From an uncultured Coriobacteriaceae bacterium (lineage in GTDB: Bacteria > Actinomycetota > Coriobacteriia > Coriobacteriales > Atopobiaceae): a stretch of 64,000 nt of DNA. The translations under genes were made by a program, and so were the position numbers. Where the stretch lies: contig CADBYM010000005.1 in NCBI GenBank assembly GCA_902798915.1, positions 62,001-126,000 of the forward strand, read 5' to 3'. This document shows positions 7,849 through 16,790 of the stretch, in pieces. Each line of letters starts with the position of its first letter. The first letter of the stretch is position 1. Under the pieces are notes generated by a model that was not told where the DNA came from, did not search any database, and saw nothing but the letters and a program-made list of their open reading frames with translations.

Positions 7849-9039
7849 ATGATTGCACAGAATATCCCCGATACCACACCGCCCGTCATTGCGCTGGACG
7901 GTCCGTCTGCGCTCGCCCTGTACCGAGATCGTTCCGCGATCACGAAGGACGAAGAAGGCGAAGACACGCCCGACGATTATTACCTAGAGGAAGCTGACTG
8001 GATTACCGACGAAGACGTTGCCGCCACGCTCGCGGCCGAGAGCGCCTTTGGGCATCGCGCCTTTGCCGAGGAGTACCAAAGCGAACGGGAAGGCCAAGAA
8101 GGGTGGGGGCGGCGTGAGCTCATGCCACTCACGCGATCTCGCGCAAGGCAGCTCTCCGGCTGCGCCTCAAGATCGCAAGACCTTAAGCGCTTGCCTTACG
8201 AAAAGCTCGGCATCTGTCCCCCGTGCCAGGCATCGCCGCTATTCATCCTCGTACCCGATCGTGACGCAAAGAGGCGAGTTCGCAACGTCCGCCAGCGTGC
8301 CTGCACGCACATGGTTCCAAGCAATTCCTTGCGGTGGCTTGGCAGCCAGGTCCTCGTCCCCAGCCCGGAGCTGACCTTCTTGCTGCTGGCGCAACACCTG
8401 AGCGTAGAAGAACTCATAGCTGTCGGCATGGAACTATGTGGGCGATATCGAATGGCCGGAGCCACGACCTCCGACCTGCTCCACTCGCAATCGACCGCCT
8501 ACGACTGCGACCCGCTCACGTCGCCGCGCAAGATTGCGGGCCTGATTGAGCGCGCGGAGAGCTTCCCCGGTAAGCTCAAAGCAAGAAGGGCATGCAAGTA
8601 CGTGGAGGCAAATTCCGCCTCACCCATGGAAACCGTTCTCTATTCGCTTCTGTGTCTTCCGCGCCATATTGGAGGCTACGGACTTCCTCGCCCCATACTC
8701 AACGCAAAGCGCGCAGTCAATGAGCATGCGGGGGCGTTCACGTTTGCGCATACGCTCGTGCCCGACCTCTATTGGCCCGCAGCGATGCTCGATATGGAGT
8801 ACGACAGCGACGAGTTCCACGCCAATCCCGAAAGCCTGCGCGCGGGAGCGCGTCGCACGTTGGCGTTGCGGGCGATGAACGTCGATGTAATTGCCATGAC
8901 GTACGACACGGTAAACGACGCAGAGGCTTTCCATGAGGTGGCGCGATTGGTGGCACGCAAGCTGTGCAAACGATTCTACAAGGACGACACCACAGTTCAG
9001 AAGAAGCGAGAGGCACTACGTGCATGCCTGCTGCGATAA
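7849..9039 (+). CDS. Coriobacterial endonuclease-like protein (DUF559/AbiEi-like)
   Basis: A 396-residue protein. The middle (SPELTFLLLAQHLSVEELIA, then SPRKIAGLIERA and SASPMETVLYSLLCLPRHIG) and the C-terminal MLDMEYDSDEFHANPE...RRTLALRAMNVDVIAMTYDT follow the pattern of a multi-copy family in Coriobacteria. Its C-terminus resembles PD-(D/E)XK/Vsr-type nucleases (acidic D-x-E-x-D, then a hydrophobic strand). The start at 7849 follows AGGGGCG; an in-frame ATG at 7789 would lie inside the left inverted element. It stands alone between two inverted ~197-bp elements. Nuclease activity and mobility are inferred, not shown. Confidence 0.6.
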   Translation: MIAQNIPDTTPPVIALDGPSALALYRDRSAITKDEEGEDTPDDYYLEEADWITDEDVAATLAAESAFGHRAFAEEYQSEREGQEGWGRRELMPLTRSRARQLSGCASRSQDLKRLPYEKLGICPPCQASPLFILVPDRDAKRRVRNVRQRACTHMVPSNSLRWLGSQVLVPSPELTFLLLAQHLSVEELIAVGMELCGRYRMAGATTSDLLHSQSTAYDCDPLTSPRKIAGLIERAESFPGKLKARRACKYVEANSASPMETVLYSLLCLPRHIGGYGLPRPILNAKRAVNEHAGAFTFAHTLVPDLYWPAAMLDMEYDSDEFHANPESLRAGARRTLALRAMNVDVIAMTYDTVNDAEAFHEVARLVARKLCKRFYKDDTTVQKKREALRACLLR

Positions 9040-9080
9040 AGGCGCCGAACACCGAGCAGAGCGACGTCTCGCGCGAGGTC

Positions 9081-9276
9081 GGTACCATTTGGAGTGTCAA
9101 AACTGCAGATTTTTTCGCGTTGTAGGTAGTTTCTGAGGCAGCCGAAAAACGGGGTCCGAAAATCAAGCCATCTACCTCGGCAAATGCGGGTGTCGGATTC
9201 CCCCTACGGCCGAAACAGACTCAAAAACTACCTATATCGACCAAAAAGCTGCAAATCTCAGGCACGGAATGGTACC
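9081..9276. repeat. Right 196-bp palindromic element
   Basis: Starts GGTACCATTTGG and ends GGAATGGTACC. Its reverse complement matches the left element (GGTACCATTC, TTTGCA, ATAGGTAGTTTTTGAG, CGTAGG..GGAAT and TTTGC..AGGTA in the same order). Internally TTGTAGGTAGTTTCTGAGGC (9119-9138) pairs with AAAAACTACCTATATCG (~9222-9238), so the transcript could fold into a long hairpin. Confidence 0.65.
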
Positions 9277-9426
9277 GACCCGAGCTGCTGCGCCTAATCG
9301 GCACGCTGTCGTCCAGCACGGTGCCAGAACCCCATCAAACCGGGCCACAATCCGTGGGCGCGATCGACCAACAAGCTCCGGAGAGGTGATGCGACCGCGC
9401 ATGCGGGCAGGGCGCGCCAAACCCGG

Positions 9427-10008
9427 CTATCGACCGATGAGCTCCCAGAGCTTCTCGCGCGCTTCGGGTGAGAGGCGGTCTTCCACCGTCATGCGCATGT
9501 GCGCCCGGTCATCATGCTCGATGGCAACCTCTTCGTTGGTCACCTGCATGTCCTGCGCAAGCAACTGGCTCGAGACGGTGGTAACGGGGATGCCACCAAC
9601 CGTCGCACGGATGGCGTTGTCGGAGGTGACGAGCAGCACGTCGCGACCCCGCTCACGTGCCCGTACCACGTGCCGCTCGATCACCGTATCGGCCGACTCA
9701 CCGGTGCGCGAGAAGACCATCCGCACGCCACCCGGCGCAAACGACGGCCGATCATCCGAGAGATTGCCCGCCGCGTCAAAGACGACCACCGCGTCGTAAC
9801 GACCCTGCGCATAGGTGGCAACGTCACTCATGAGCGTGGCGCGCGCAGACTCGAAGGGATCGTGCCCGTACGGGTCGCGTGAGAGCGAGGCCACATCGGC
9901 CAAGGCGCCCGCACCGGCATGCTCGTCGATGAGCGCCTGGTAGCGGGGCGTCGCGCCAATCACGTTGTAGCCGTCAACGACGAGCAGCGGCATGTCCGCG
10001 CGTCTCAT
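9427..10008 (-). CDS. yacP: YacP-like NYN-domain ribonuclease
   Basis: A 193-residue NYN/PIN-like protein of the YacP (Rae1) family; the B. subtilis member is a ribosome-associated endoribonuclease. The start LLVVDGYNVIG is the family signature, and acidic residues D12 (VDGYN), D123 region and VTSDNAIR supply the PIN-type active site. Its ATG at 10008 overlaps the rlmB stop as ATGA (10005-10008). The cysS-rlmB-yacP order matches the conserved Gram-positive arrangement, supporting the call. It ends about 150 bases from the inverted element. Confidence 0.9.
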   Translation of the reverse strand: MRRADMPLLVVDGYNVIGATPRYQALIDEHAGAGALADVASLSRDPYGHDPFESARATLMSDVATYAQGRYDAVVVFDAAGNLSDDRPSFAPGGVRMVFSRTGESADTVIERHVVRARERGRDVLLVTSDNAIRATVGGIPVTTVSSQLLAQDMQVTNEEVAIEHDDRAHMRMTVEDRLSPEAREKLWELIGR

Positions 10009-10946
10009 GCGTCAACCTCGGGGACGGCCACGACGGGAGCGGCCTCCTCACGCGCCATGGTGCGCCTCAGCCATTCGTAACACACCGCCGTCGTCGCCTG
10101 GGCAACGTTGAGCGACTCCACCCGGCCACGTTGGGGCAGCTTGCATTCAAAGTCGCACTTCTTGCGCATCAGCGCCGAGACGCCCGAGCCCTCCGAGCCC
10201 ATCACCAAACAGATGCGGCCATCGAGAGGGGCATGCCATACGTCGTCGCGCGCATGCTCGGTAGCGGCACCTACCCAGAAGCCAGCCTCCTTGAGCAGCT
10301 CTGCGGCTGTCGCGAGGTTGGGCACCTGCGCAATGGGTACATGCAGAACGGCTCCAGCAGACGTCTTGTACGCAGCAGTGCCCACCCGCGCAGCGCGTGC
10401 GTTGGCGACTACCACGCCGGCAGCGCCCACGACTTCCGCCGTGCGCACGATGGCCCCAAAGTTGCCTTCGTCGGTGACGTGGTCGAGCAGAATGACGAGC
10501 GCGTCGCCTTCTCCCGCTGCGGCGATGACGTCTGCAAGCTCTGCATACGAGAACGGCGCGACCTCAAGCATGATGCCCTGATGCGCCCCATGAGACGAGC
10601 GCGCATCCAGCCGGTCGCGCGCCACGTACTCAATGGGCACGTCAGCCTGCTCAAGGCGCACCACCAACTCTTCGAGGGCCCGATCGCGTTCGCCCGTCGT
10701 TGCCGCCACGAGCGCCCGACGTAGCGGCACGCGCGCCTCGAGCGCCTCAGCACATGCACGACGTCCCTCAATGCAGTCGCCCTGAACCTTACCCCCGCGC
10801 GGCTTGGCCGGCCGAGGACGCGGGGCACCCTTATGTGGCGCGCCCTTGCCACGATAGGCGCTCCCGCGAGGGGAGACGGGCCGCTGGCGCTTGCCCGTGC
10901 CGCCACGCACGTCTCGTCCGGGTTTTCTCGACTGGTTCTTTGCCAT
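10005..10946 (-). CDS. rlmB: 23S rRNA 2'-O-methyltransferase RlmB (TrmH/SpoU family)
   Basis: A 313-residue SpoU-type methyltransferase that would methylate the ribose of a guanosine in 23S rRNA using SAM. After a basic tail comes a substrate-binding domain (CIEGRRACAEALEARVPLRR), then the trefoil-knot domain with motif 1 DEGNFGAIVRTAEVVGA, motif 2 CLVMGSEGSGVS and motif 3 LNVAQATTAVCYEWLRR. The ATG at 10946 is chosen over upstream in-frame codons because GGAAAGGA precedes it. Downstream of cysS by 53 bases; same operon. Confidence 0.93.
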   Translation of the reverse strand: MAKNQSRKPGRDVRGGTGKRQRPVSPRGSAYRGKGAPHKGAPRPRPAKPRGGKVQGDCIEGRRACAEALEARVPLRRALVAATTGERDRALEELVVRLEQADVPIEYVARDRLDARSSHGAHQGIMLEVAPFSYAELADVIAAAGEGDALVILLDHVTDEGNFGAIVRTAEVVGAAGVVVANARAARVGTAAYKTSAGAVLHVPIAQVPNLATAAELLKEAGFWVGAATEHARDDVWHAPLDGRICLVMGSEGSGVSALMRKKCDFECKLPQRGRVESLNVAQATTAVCYEWLRRTMAREEAAPVVAVPEVDA

Positions 10947-10999
10947 GGGAATCCTTTCCAGTGGCCCTTCGGGGCACCCCAACGACCACCCCGGCCGCG

Positions 11000-12475
11000 C
11001 TACTTGCGACGCAGGCGGGCACCGGCGGCGGTGTCTTCCAGCACGAGACCGAGCGCCGTAATGCCGTCGCGGATGGCATCGGCCGTGCCCCAGTCGCGTG
11101 CGGCACGGGCCTCCTGGCGCGCATCGATCAGCGCTTGGGCCGCCTCCTCGGGACTCGTGCCTGCGTATCCCGCGCGCTCCGCCGCAAGCTGCACCAGCTC
11201 GGCCGGCAGTTCGCTCTGGGCCGTATCCTTGGAGAGGTCAATCCCCAGCACACTGCACAGCTCTACGAGCGTACTGGCCGCCCGCAGCGTGACGGACGTT
11301 TCGATCGATCCAGCCGCCTCGGCGAGGTATTTGTTGGCAGTCGTCACGAGGCCAAAGATCGCTGCGATGCCACCGGCCGTGTTGAAGTCGTCATCCATCG
11401 CCGCCACGAACTCGCGCTCGGCGGCGTCGATTGCCGCGCCCAGCACACGGTCGCCTTCGGTGAGGTGTCCATCCTGCGGTGCGGCCTCTGCCGCCCACCG
11501 CAGGTTCTTCACGCAGCCGACAAGCCGCTCAAGCGAGCTCACGGCACCGTCGAGCCGATCGAACGAGAAGTCCAGCGGGGCACGATAGTGCGTCTGCAGC
11601 ATGAGGATGCGCACGGCATTGGCCGGATAGCGGTCGAGAACTTCCTTGAGGGTATAGAAGTTGCCCAAGCTCTTGGACATCTTCTCTTCGTTAATCTGCA
11701 ACATGCCCGTGTGCATCCAGACGTTCGCGAGCGGAGCATGCCAAGCGCACATGGCCTGCGCCGTCTCGTTCTCGTGATGCGGGAAGACGAGGTCCGCGCC
11801 ACCGCCGTGTATGTCGATGGGCGTTCCCAAATAACGGTGGATCATCGCACAGCACTCGGTATGCCAACCGGGACGACCGTCTCCCCACGGACTGGGCCAG
11901 CTGGGCTCACCGGGCTTGGCCGCCTTCCACAGGGCGAAGTCGAAGGGATCGCGCTTCTCGTCGTTGACCTCCACGCGCTCGCCCGCACGCAGCTGATCGA
12001 GGTCGCGCCCACTCAGGATGCCATACGCCTTGTCGCTGCGCACCGAGAAGTACACGTCGCCACTCGGCACCGGATAGGCGTTGCCCTGCTCGATGAGCAA
12101 CTGGATCATCTCCTGCATGGCCTCGATCTCGCGCGTGGCACGCGGACGGATGTCGGGGTCGAGGATGCCGAAGCGGTGCATCTGCTCGATGAACTTCTCG
12201 CTGAACTCCTCGGCGACCTCGGCGGCCGTGCGGCCCTGCTCGTTCGCGCGATTGATGATCTTGTCGTCCACGTCGGTGAGGTTCTGCGCGAAGGTGACCT
12301 CGTACCCCTTGTACATGAGGTAGCGGCGGATGACGTCGAAGCTCAGGAACGTGCGACCGTTGCCGATGTGGATTTGGTCGTACACGGTGGGTCCGCACAC
12401 ATACATGCGAATCTTGCCGGGCTCGATGGGCTCGAGCTCCTGCTTGCGATGGACTTGGCTGTTGTAAACGAGCAT
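11000..12475 (-). CDS. cysS: Cysteine--tRNA ligase
   Basis: A 491-residue class I aminoacyl-tRNA synthetase charging tRNA-Cys. It begins [20 protein letters not shown] and shows the zinc-ligand Cys in [10 protein letters not shown], the HIGN variant of HIGH ([12 protein letters not shown]), [15 protein letters not shown] with further zinc ligands, and KMSKSLGNF. The length is normal. The frame stays open far upstream, but the ATG at 12475 has AGGAG before it and matches the family N-terminus. First gene of the cysS-rlmB-yacP operon. Confidence 0.96.
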   Translation of the reverse strand: MLVYNSQVHRKQELEPIEPGKIRMYVCGPTVYDQIHIGNGRTFLSFDVIRRYLMYKGYEVTFAQNLTDVDDKIINRANEQGRTAAEVAEEFSEKFIEQMHRFGILDPDIRPRATREIEAMQEMIQLLIEQGNAYPVPSGDVYFSVRSDKAYGILSGRDLDQLRAGERVEVNDEKRDPFDFALWKAAKPGEPSWPSPWGDGRPGWHTECCAMIHRYLGTPIDIHGGGADLVFPHHENETAQAMCAWHAPLANVWMHTGMLQINEEKMSKSLGNFYTLKEVLDRYPANAVRILMLQTHYRAPLDFSFDRLDGAVSSLERLVGCVKNLRWAAEAAPQDGHLTEGDRVLGAAIDAAEREFVAAMDDDFNTAGGIAAIFGLVTTANKYLAEAAGSIETSVTLRAASTLVELCSVLGIDLSKDTAQSELPAELVQLAAERAGYAGTSPEEAAQALIDARQEARAARDWGTADAIRDGITALGLVLEDTAAGARLRRK

Positions 12476-12719
12476 GCGGACTCCTATACGTCGGTGTTGT
12501 ACGCTCCGTCGGTTTCGCAAGACATAATAGCGCAAGCCCCGTGCGCACGGTATGGAGAAGGATGCGCCCGCATGCAAGGCCCCCGCAGGGGCCAGGAGAG
12601 GGGCGCAGCCCCAGGAGGGGCGCAGCCCAAAGTTGACGGGATTCTCCAGACGCGCGGACCAATCGCCAGCGCGGTAGTGCTGACGAAGCCACCGGAGATG
12701 ACCTCCGTGGGTCCTCTGC

Positions 12720-13112
12720 CTAGCGGCTGCTTCTGCGGGTATAGCGCCGCTCGGAGCCGCGTTCGCGCACGAAGGCGAGCATCCTGCCCGCGGTAATGAC
12801 GAAGCCGCCGACCCGGCGACCCTTGCGGTCGAGCACCTCACAGTGCGCCGCCGTAATGCCCCTGGCACGGTCGAGGTCGGCCAGCTCAGCCTCAAAGAGC
12901 AGGGCATCGTCCTCGCGGGCAAAAGCTGCCAGAGTACGGTCGTTGTAGGTAACGAGGTAGCGCGCGGAGCGCCCGACGGCCTCGGCAAGCGAGAACCCGG
13001 ATTTCTTCGAGGCACCCGTACTCTCGCGGCGCTTCTTAATCTTCGCGGCCCGCAAGGCCTTGACGAGCTCGGCGTCTGCGATGCGGGAGATGTTGGTTGC
13101 CTTGGTGGACAT
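12720..13112 (-). CDS. Hypothetical protein
   Basis: A 130-residue basic, soluble protein beginning MSTKATNISRIADAELVKAL. The C-terminal part alternates strands and helices (GRSARYLVTYNDRTLAAFAR, VLDRKGRRVGGFVITAGRM). The ATG at 13112 follows AAAGGGG. There is no recognised domain; the layout recalls small proteins of toxin or regulator type, but I make no call. It stands upstream of cysS, 245 bases away, across GC-rich repeats (GGGGCGCAGCCC twice at ~12600-12628). Confidence 0.5.
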   Translation of the reverse strand: MSTKATNISRIADAELVKALRAAKIKKRRESTGASKKSGFSLAEAVGRSARYLVTYNDRTLAAFAREDDALLFEAELADLDRARGITAAHCEVLDRKGRRVGGFVITAGRMLAFVRERGSERRYTRRSSR

Positions 13113-13643
13113 GAGAACCCCTTTCGACGTGAGAACAGACGATTGATACGGTCGATGCTTGTTGCCACGACGCCACGCCTGGACTGCTCGCTCCCGGGGG
13201 GCCGTACCCGGGTCTCTTTTGGGGTCAATTCCCACGAGCCTGTGATGCCCAACCGCCATTGTGCCAACCCTCCGAGGCATACTGCCAGCCTTGGAGACGC
13301 ACCAGATCGAATCACATTGCTCGCGGGAGATATCCTACATGTCCCCTCCTTTACCGTTTGCTTGACTGCTACGCATGATACCCGCAATGCGCCGCCGATT
13401 CCCCGCAACGCCGCGCGTATCGCCTCAGTTTTTTGATGTGATTGAGCAGAGCACGAACGGCCTCCTCGTAGAACCGTGTGTGCGAGCGGCTATCCTCACT
13501 TGGATTGCGTGCTCACGCTAGGCAGACCCCACGAGAATGCTGAACGAATTCTTTTCCGCTGCGTCCGTCCCCCTCTCAGCGTCCGAAGAATACCTATAAG
13601 CATTAAGGTTCATTTCCGCTTGCTTTGCGATGGTTTCAAGCTC
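13113..13643. other. Long intergenic region without a supportable gene
   Basis: About 530 bases with no convincing gene on either strand. One oddity: on the minus strand AAAGGAGGGGAC is followed directly by ATG TAG (~13334-13356), a strong ribosome site leading to a stop after one codon. It may be a decayed gene start. Confidence 0.35.
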
Positions 13644-13667
13644 GTGATGTTGTACGTGATGTTGTAC
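13644..13667 (+). promoter_or_regulatory. Tandem 12-bp repeat upstream of XRE gene
   Basis: GTGATGTTGTAC occurs twice in perfect tandem (13644-13655, 13656-13667), ending 44 bases before the XRE start. Likely operator half-sites or part of the promoter. Confidence 0.4.
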
Positions 13668-13711
13668 ATAGTCCGTTGCCCGACTACGCGCGCTCGACAA
13701 CAGTTGAGCCA

Positions 13712-14029
13712 ATGAATAACAATGATGACATACACTCCCTTCGCATCCAGTTCGGCAACCGTTGCAGAACGCTCCGTCATGCCGCGGGCGTGAGTCAGCT
13801 GGAGTTCGCCACCCTTATCGGCATGGACCGCTCATACTATGCGTCAATCGAGACGGGTGTTCGCAACGTAACCCTCCAAAGCATGGCAAAGATTGCCGGA
13901 GGATTCCACGTCTCGCTCTCCCAACTGCTCGCGGGCGTCGGATGTGGACATGACTCTGGCAACCTCGCACCCCTCCCCGGCGCAGAGATGCCCGTGCGAC
14001 AAAACGACGAGACCTCGCCCGAGATCTGA
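13712..14029 (+). CDS. XRE-family HTH regulator
   Basis: A 105-residue protein with one helix-turn-helix domain at about residues 8-65 (IQFGNRCRTLRHAAGVSQLE, then FATLIGMDRSYYASIETG). The C-terminal tail is flexible, containing CGHDSGNLAPLPGAE. The ATG at 13712 opens the conserved region; the longer frame upstream starts only at TTG and includes the tandem repeat. It is probably the regulator of the adjoining mobile region (14.2-19 kb). Confidence 0.75.
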   Translation: MNNNDDIHSLRIQFGNRCRTLRHAAGVSQLEFATLIGMDRSYYASIETGVRNVTLQSMAKIAGGFHVSLSQLLAGVGCGHDSGNLAPLPGAEMPVRQNDETSPEI

Positions 14030-14076
14030 AGCGCAACCATGAACCCACCTGCGCCACCGCCAAAATACCGTCAACG

Positions 14077-14205
14077 TTAGAAAACCGCGGTCACTTTACC
14101 GTTCATCGCAGTTGCACCGGAATTGGATCCTTGGACACCACGTATCCACTTGGCCTTGACGGTCACGATCGTATTCAGGTTGTCGGCAAGCTTCGCACCC
14201 GCAGC
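14077..14205 (-). pseudogene. 3' remnant of a ChW-type surface protein gene
   Basis: This frame ends LNTIVTVKAKWIRGVQGSNS...MNGKVTAVF-stop. It aligns with the last ~35 residues of the surface protein at 19628-21130 (LNKVVTVGAKWSWGAQG...MNATVVREF-stop). The upstream part is missing; the sequence runs straight into the 3' end of the gene at 14244. The fragment suggests that the mobile block arrived by deletion or recombination within a related surface-protein gene. Confidence 0.6.
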
Positions 14206-14243
14206 GCTCGCGAGTGATGCGGGGCAGACAAGCTCGCCCCGTT

Positions 14244-15035
14244 CTATATGAGGTCCTCGTAATCGCCGTCCGTCATCGTCGGACGCGGGCGCATCAGATC
14301 AGCCAATGGCTTGATGAGTCGCAAGTCCGCCCGGCCGAAGTCATCCTCGAGCAGCAGACGTCCCAGCAGCTCCTCTCGCTTACAGCAACTCCGATGTTGC
14401 CAGTACTTCCGCGAGACAAACTCGGCATCATCCAGCTTGTCCTCGGGGACGTCGCCAAAGAGCGGGTTATGCAGCGGTGGGGGCGCAAAGAGCTGCCGGA
14501 GCCCGTCGAGCAAGTCCTCGCACTCCGGTCCGTCGGCCTCCATGGGCAGCTTCTTCGCACTGTTTTCCAGCTTGCGCAGATACTCCTTGGCACGCAGGTA
14601 GTCCTCGGCGAGCTCCCCCTTGAGAACGAGCGATCCGAGGAGCGTGCTCATCTCGCGCACGTTTGAGATTTCCTCCCCATGCCAGTACGACGCGAGGTTC
14701 TCGACGGAGCGAAGCAGCATGGCGTAGTCCACGTCCTCCATCTTGCCTAAGTGCGAGGTCTCGCTAACGTATGTCTCACCCGTCACGGGATCCTGCATCA
14801 CACTATCGAACAGCTCCTCGTTGAATGCGTTCGCAGGGTTGTAGAGGGATTCGCCCACGCGCCAGCGCCGCCGTGCATCTGCAAGTGCCTGACGCACGGA
14901 GGGCCAGAGAAATCTGGCCCACCTCTCCCGTCCACCTCCCGGCTCATGGCGATTCACCACGAGGATCATCTCCCACAGGCAGCATAGGCCCGGTGCGTCG
15001 GGGTACTTCTTCTGCCTAGCACAGCGTCGCGTCAT
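14244..15035 (-). CDS. Hypothetical protein coupled to VirD4-like ATPase
   Basis: A 263-residue soluble protein, largely helical and acidic (EECEDLLDGLRQLFAPPPLH-type segments, LLGRLLLEDDFGRADLRLIK). Its ATG at 15035 has GGGAGGGG upstream and overlaps the end of the VirD4-like gene by 20 bases, so the two are translated together. No known domain was seen. A role in conjugation or plasmid maintenance is inferred from the coupling. Confidence 0.6.
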   Translation of the reverse strand: MTRRCARQKKYPDAPGLCCLWEMILVVNRHEPGGGRERWARFLWPSVRQALADARRRWRVGESLYNPANAFNEELFDSVMQDPVTGETYVSETSHLGKMEDVDYAMLLRSVENLASYWHGEEISNVREMSTLLGSLVLKGELAEDYLRAKEYLRKLENSAKKLPMEADGPECEDLLDGLRQLFAPPPLHNPLFGDVPEDKLDDAEFVSRKYWQHRSCCKREELLGRLLLEDDFGRADLRLIKPLADLMRPRPTMTDGDYEDLI

Positions 15036-16290
15036 CGCGCCCCTCCCTTCCGAGTCGGCCGTCCAATGCTACCCCGTGCCGCACGACGTCGTACTTGCGC
15101 ACCTTGCGCGGCTGCTCGCCACGCACGAAGAGCCAGCTCTGATCGATGGGCGTCGCGAGCAACGTATCGGGTGTCTTACCGGCGCGGCGCGCATAGGCGT
15201 CCGTGGTGGCGTTGTCTTGGAACGCCAGGACCAGTTGGACGTCGCAATTGCCCATGATAGTCTCGGCGCCCGCGACGCCGTAGCTCTCCTGCAACTGTGC
15301 CACCGACTGGCATAGCACGGTGCACCAGATCTCTCGGCTGCGTGTCACCGAGATGATCCTGCCGAAGTCGGGGATGCGCAGGTTCGAGAAGTCGTCCAAG
15401 AACAGGCGCACGGGGACGGGCATCCTGCCTCCCGGTTGGGCGTCTGCCTCTTGGATGAGCCCCTGGATGGCCTGACTCACGAAGAGGTTCGTGAGAGGTT
15501 CGAGCGAGTAGTCCACGTCCGAGACGCTCACGAAGAGGGCCACCCGTTCGCGCCCCATGCGGGCGAAGTCCACGTGCCGGGGAGCGCGGAAGAGCGCCGT
15601 CGCCTCCTCGAAGCCCAGGCACATGAGCTTCTCGGCGATGATTCCCATGATGGAGGAGTGCATGCGATCGGCACCCATGGTCTTCTTTGTGCGGCGGTAC
15701 ACCGCAAGCGCAAAGCTCTGGGGGTTGGTCGCGTCGAGCGACTCGAAGAGCGACTCCAAGTCGTCTCTCGAGGAGTTCTTCTCGAAGAGCTCGATCACGC
15801 GATCGAAGGTCTGCAGCTTGCGGGGGTAGTTCTCGAGCACGTACGCGATGTAGGCCGAGAGGTAGTTGGCGGCGGCATGGTCCCAGAAGGGCTCGAGGTC
15901 ATTCTCCGTGGGACAGAGCGCGTTTGCGACGGAGATGATGTCGCGCTGCCTGGGCGCTCCGGTGACGGAATCGCGGCGGACGTGATCGAGCGGGTCGTAG
16001 CCCACGGTGCCCGCCACGTCGGCAAAGTTGACGTTCTGCACGTCATAGCCGGCGGCGGCGAGCGTCGGCCCTACCTCACGGTAGAGCAGGCCCTTGGTGT
16101 CGAGCACCAAGTAGCTCGCGTTTGCCTGAAGCAGGTTGGGCTTGAGGAAGTTGCGCGTCTTCCCGGCACCCGACGGCCCCAGGACCAACTGGTTGCAGTT
16201 GATGCCGGAGGTCCAGCTGTCGTTGGAGAGCGTCACACCCTCCGCAAGGATGGATTCGGACTGGTAAGCGGCGCGGCTGATGTCTGTCAT
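15016..16290 (-). CDS. VirD4/TraG-like type IV secretion ATPase
   Basis: A 424-residue ATPase of the conjugative coupling-protein family. Walker A LGPSGAGKTR is at residues ~38-47, followed by FLKPNLLQANASYLVLDTKG, the family signature; the Walker B-like VRLFLDDFSNL and LCQSVAQLQESYG come later. Unlike typical VirD4/TraG proteins it lacks N-terminal transmembrane helices, so it may be a soluble form or rely on a partner. The start at 16290 has AGAGAGGAG. It is followed, overlapping, by the hypothetical gene at 14244. Confidence 0.75.
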   Translation of the reverse strand: MTDISRAAYQSESILAEGVTLSNDSWTSGINCNQLVLGPSGAGKTRNFLKPNLLQANASYLVLDTKGLLYREVGPTLAAAGYDVQNVNFADVAGTVGYDPLDHVRRDSVTGAPRQRDIISVANALCPTENDLEPFWDHAAANYLSAYIAYVLENYPRKLQTFDRVIELFEKNSSRDDLESLFESLDATNPQSFALAVYRRTKKTMGADRMHSSIMGIIAEKLMCLGFEEATALFRAPRHVDFARMGRERVALFVSVSDVDYSLEPLTNLFVSQAIQGLIQEADAQPGGRMPVPVRLFLDDFSNLRIPDFGRIISVTRSREIWCTVLCQSVAQLQESYGVAGAETIMGNCDVQLVLAFQDNATTDAYARRAGKTPDTLLATPIDQSWLFVRGEQPRKVRKYDVVRHGVALDGRLGREGRDDATLC

Positions 16291-16493
16291 GCGGTCTCCT
16301 CTCTCTTGTGCTTACGCAAAATCCAATGGATGTCCAATCGGTGAATGGTTAGTGGCTCGGGCAGTGCTATTCGGTTTTCAAGGTGCGCGCGCCTGGCTGC
16401 CGTGCCGATTGCGGTGTGGCGCTGCCGTGCGCGATATTGAGAATAGCGACCGCCGAAATGGCGTCCGCAACAGTTGCGGCGCTTCATGCAAGC

Positions 16494-16790
16494 GATTGTG
16501 GCAAGGGGGCCGGGGGTCGCCTAACGGGAATCGAGGTTGTGGCAAGGGGTCTAACGAAAAGGGAGGTTGTGACATGCCACAAGGCCCGCTTTCATTAGAA
16601 ACAGTGCCGCAATGTCGGTTTTCATTAGAGGCAGTGCCGCAAGGTCCGTTCCCGTTAGGAGGGGCTCCCCCGGCGTACCGCAAGGCCCGTTCCCGTTAGG
16701 AGGGGCTCCCCCGGCGTGCCGCAAGGTCCGTTCCCGTTAGGAGGGGCTCCCCCGGCGTGCCGCAAGGTCCGTTCCCGTTAGGGACGTGGG
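16494..16790. repeat. Array of 30-41-bp repeats in two orientations
   Basis: Plus-strand units: three complete 41-bp copies starting 16634, 16675 and 16716 (GTGCCGCAAGGTCCGTTCCC, then GTTAGGAGGGGCTCCCCCGG C) and a truncated fourth at 16757. Shorter diverged copies precede them at about 16571 and 16604. At ~16494-16570 the same motif appears inverted (CCTAACGGGAA..GGTTGTGGCAA). The array lies at the 3' end of the frameshifted gene and upstream of the VirD4-like gene. Confidence 0.75.

Larger units (their letters stand above)
7608..9276. mobile_element. Putative element: nuclease-like gene between 197-bp inverted elements
   Basis: Two related elements (7608-7804, 197 bp; 9081-9276, 196 bp) face each other in inverted orientation around a single gene. 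The outer ends are both GGTACCATTC reading inwards. No target-site duplication is evident. No DDE or tyrosine transposase is present; the enclosed protein instead has a nuclease-like C-terminus. Naming this a mobile unit is inference from the symmetry. Confidence 0.5.

Noticed and set aside
12580..12712. Hairpins near GGGGCGCAGCCC repeats as terminators
   Set aside because: Weak, without T-run, and GC-rich sequence forms such stems by chance.
10700..12796. A 698-codon open frame on the plus strand
   Set aside because: It is antisense to cysS and rlmB, which have full motifs; high GC keeps antisense frames open.
13200..13280. Possible tRNA-like sequence on the minus strand
   Set aside because: No T-loop consensus or paired acceptor stem could be found.
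13518..13712. 64-codon minus-strand frame divergent from the XRE gene
   Set aside because: It has no ribosome site, and part of it simply translates the 12-bp tandem repeat (VQHHVQHH).
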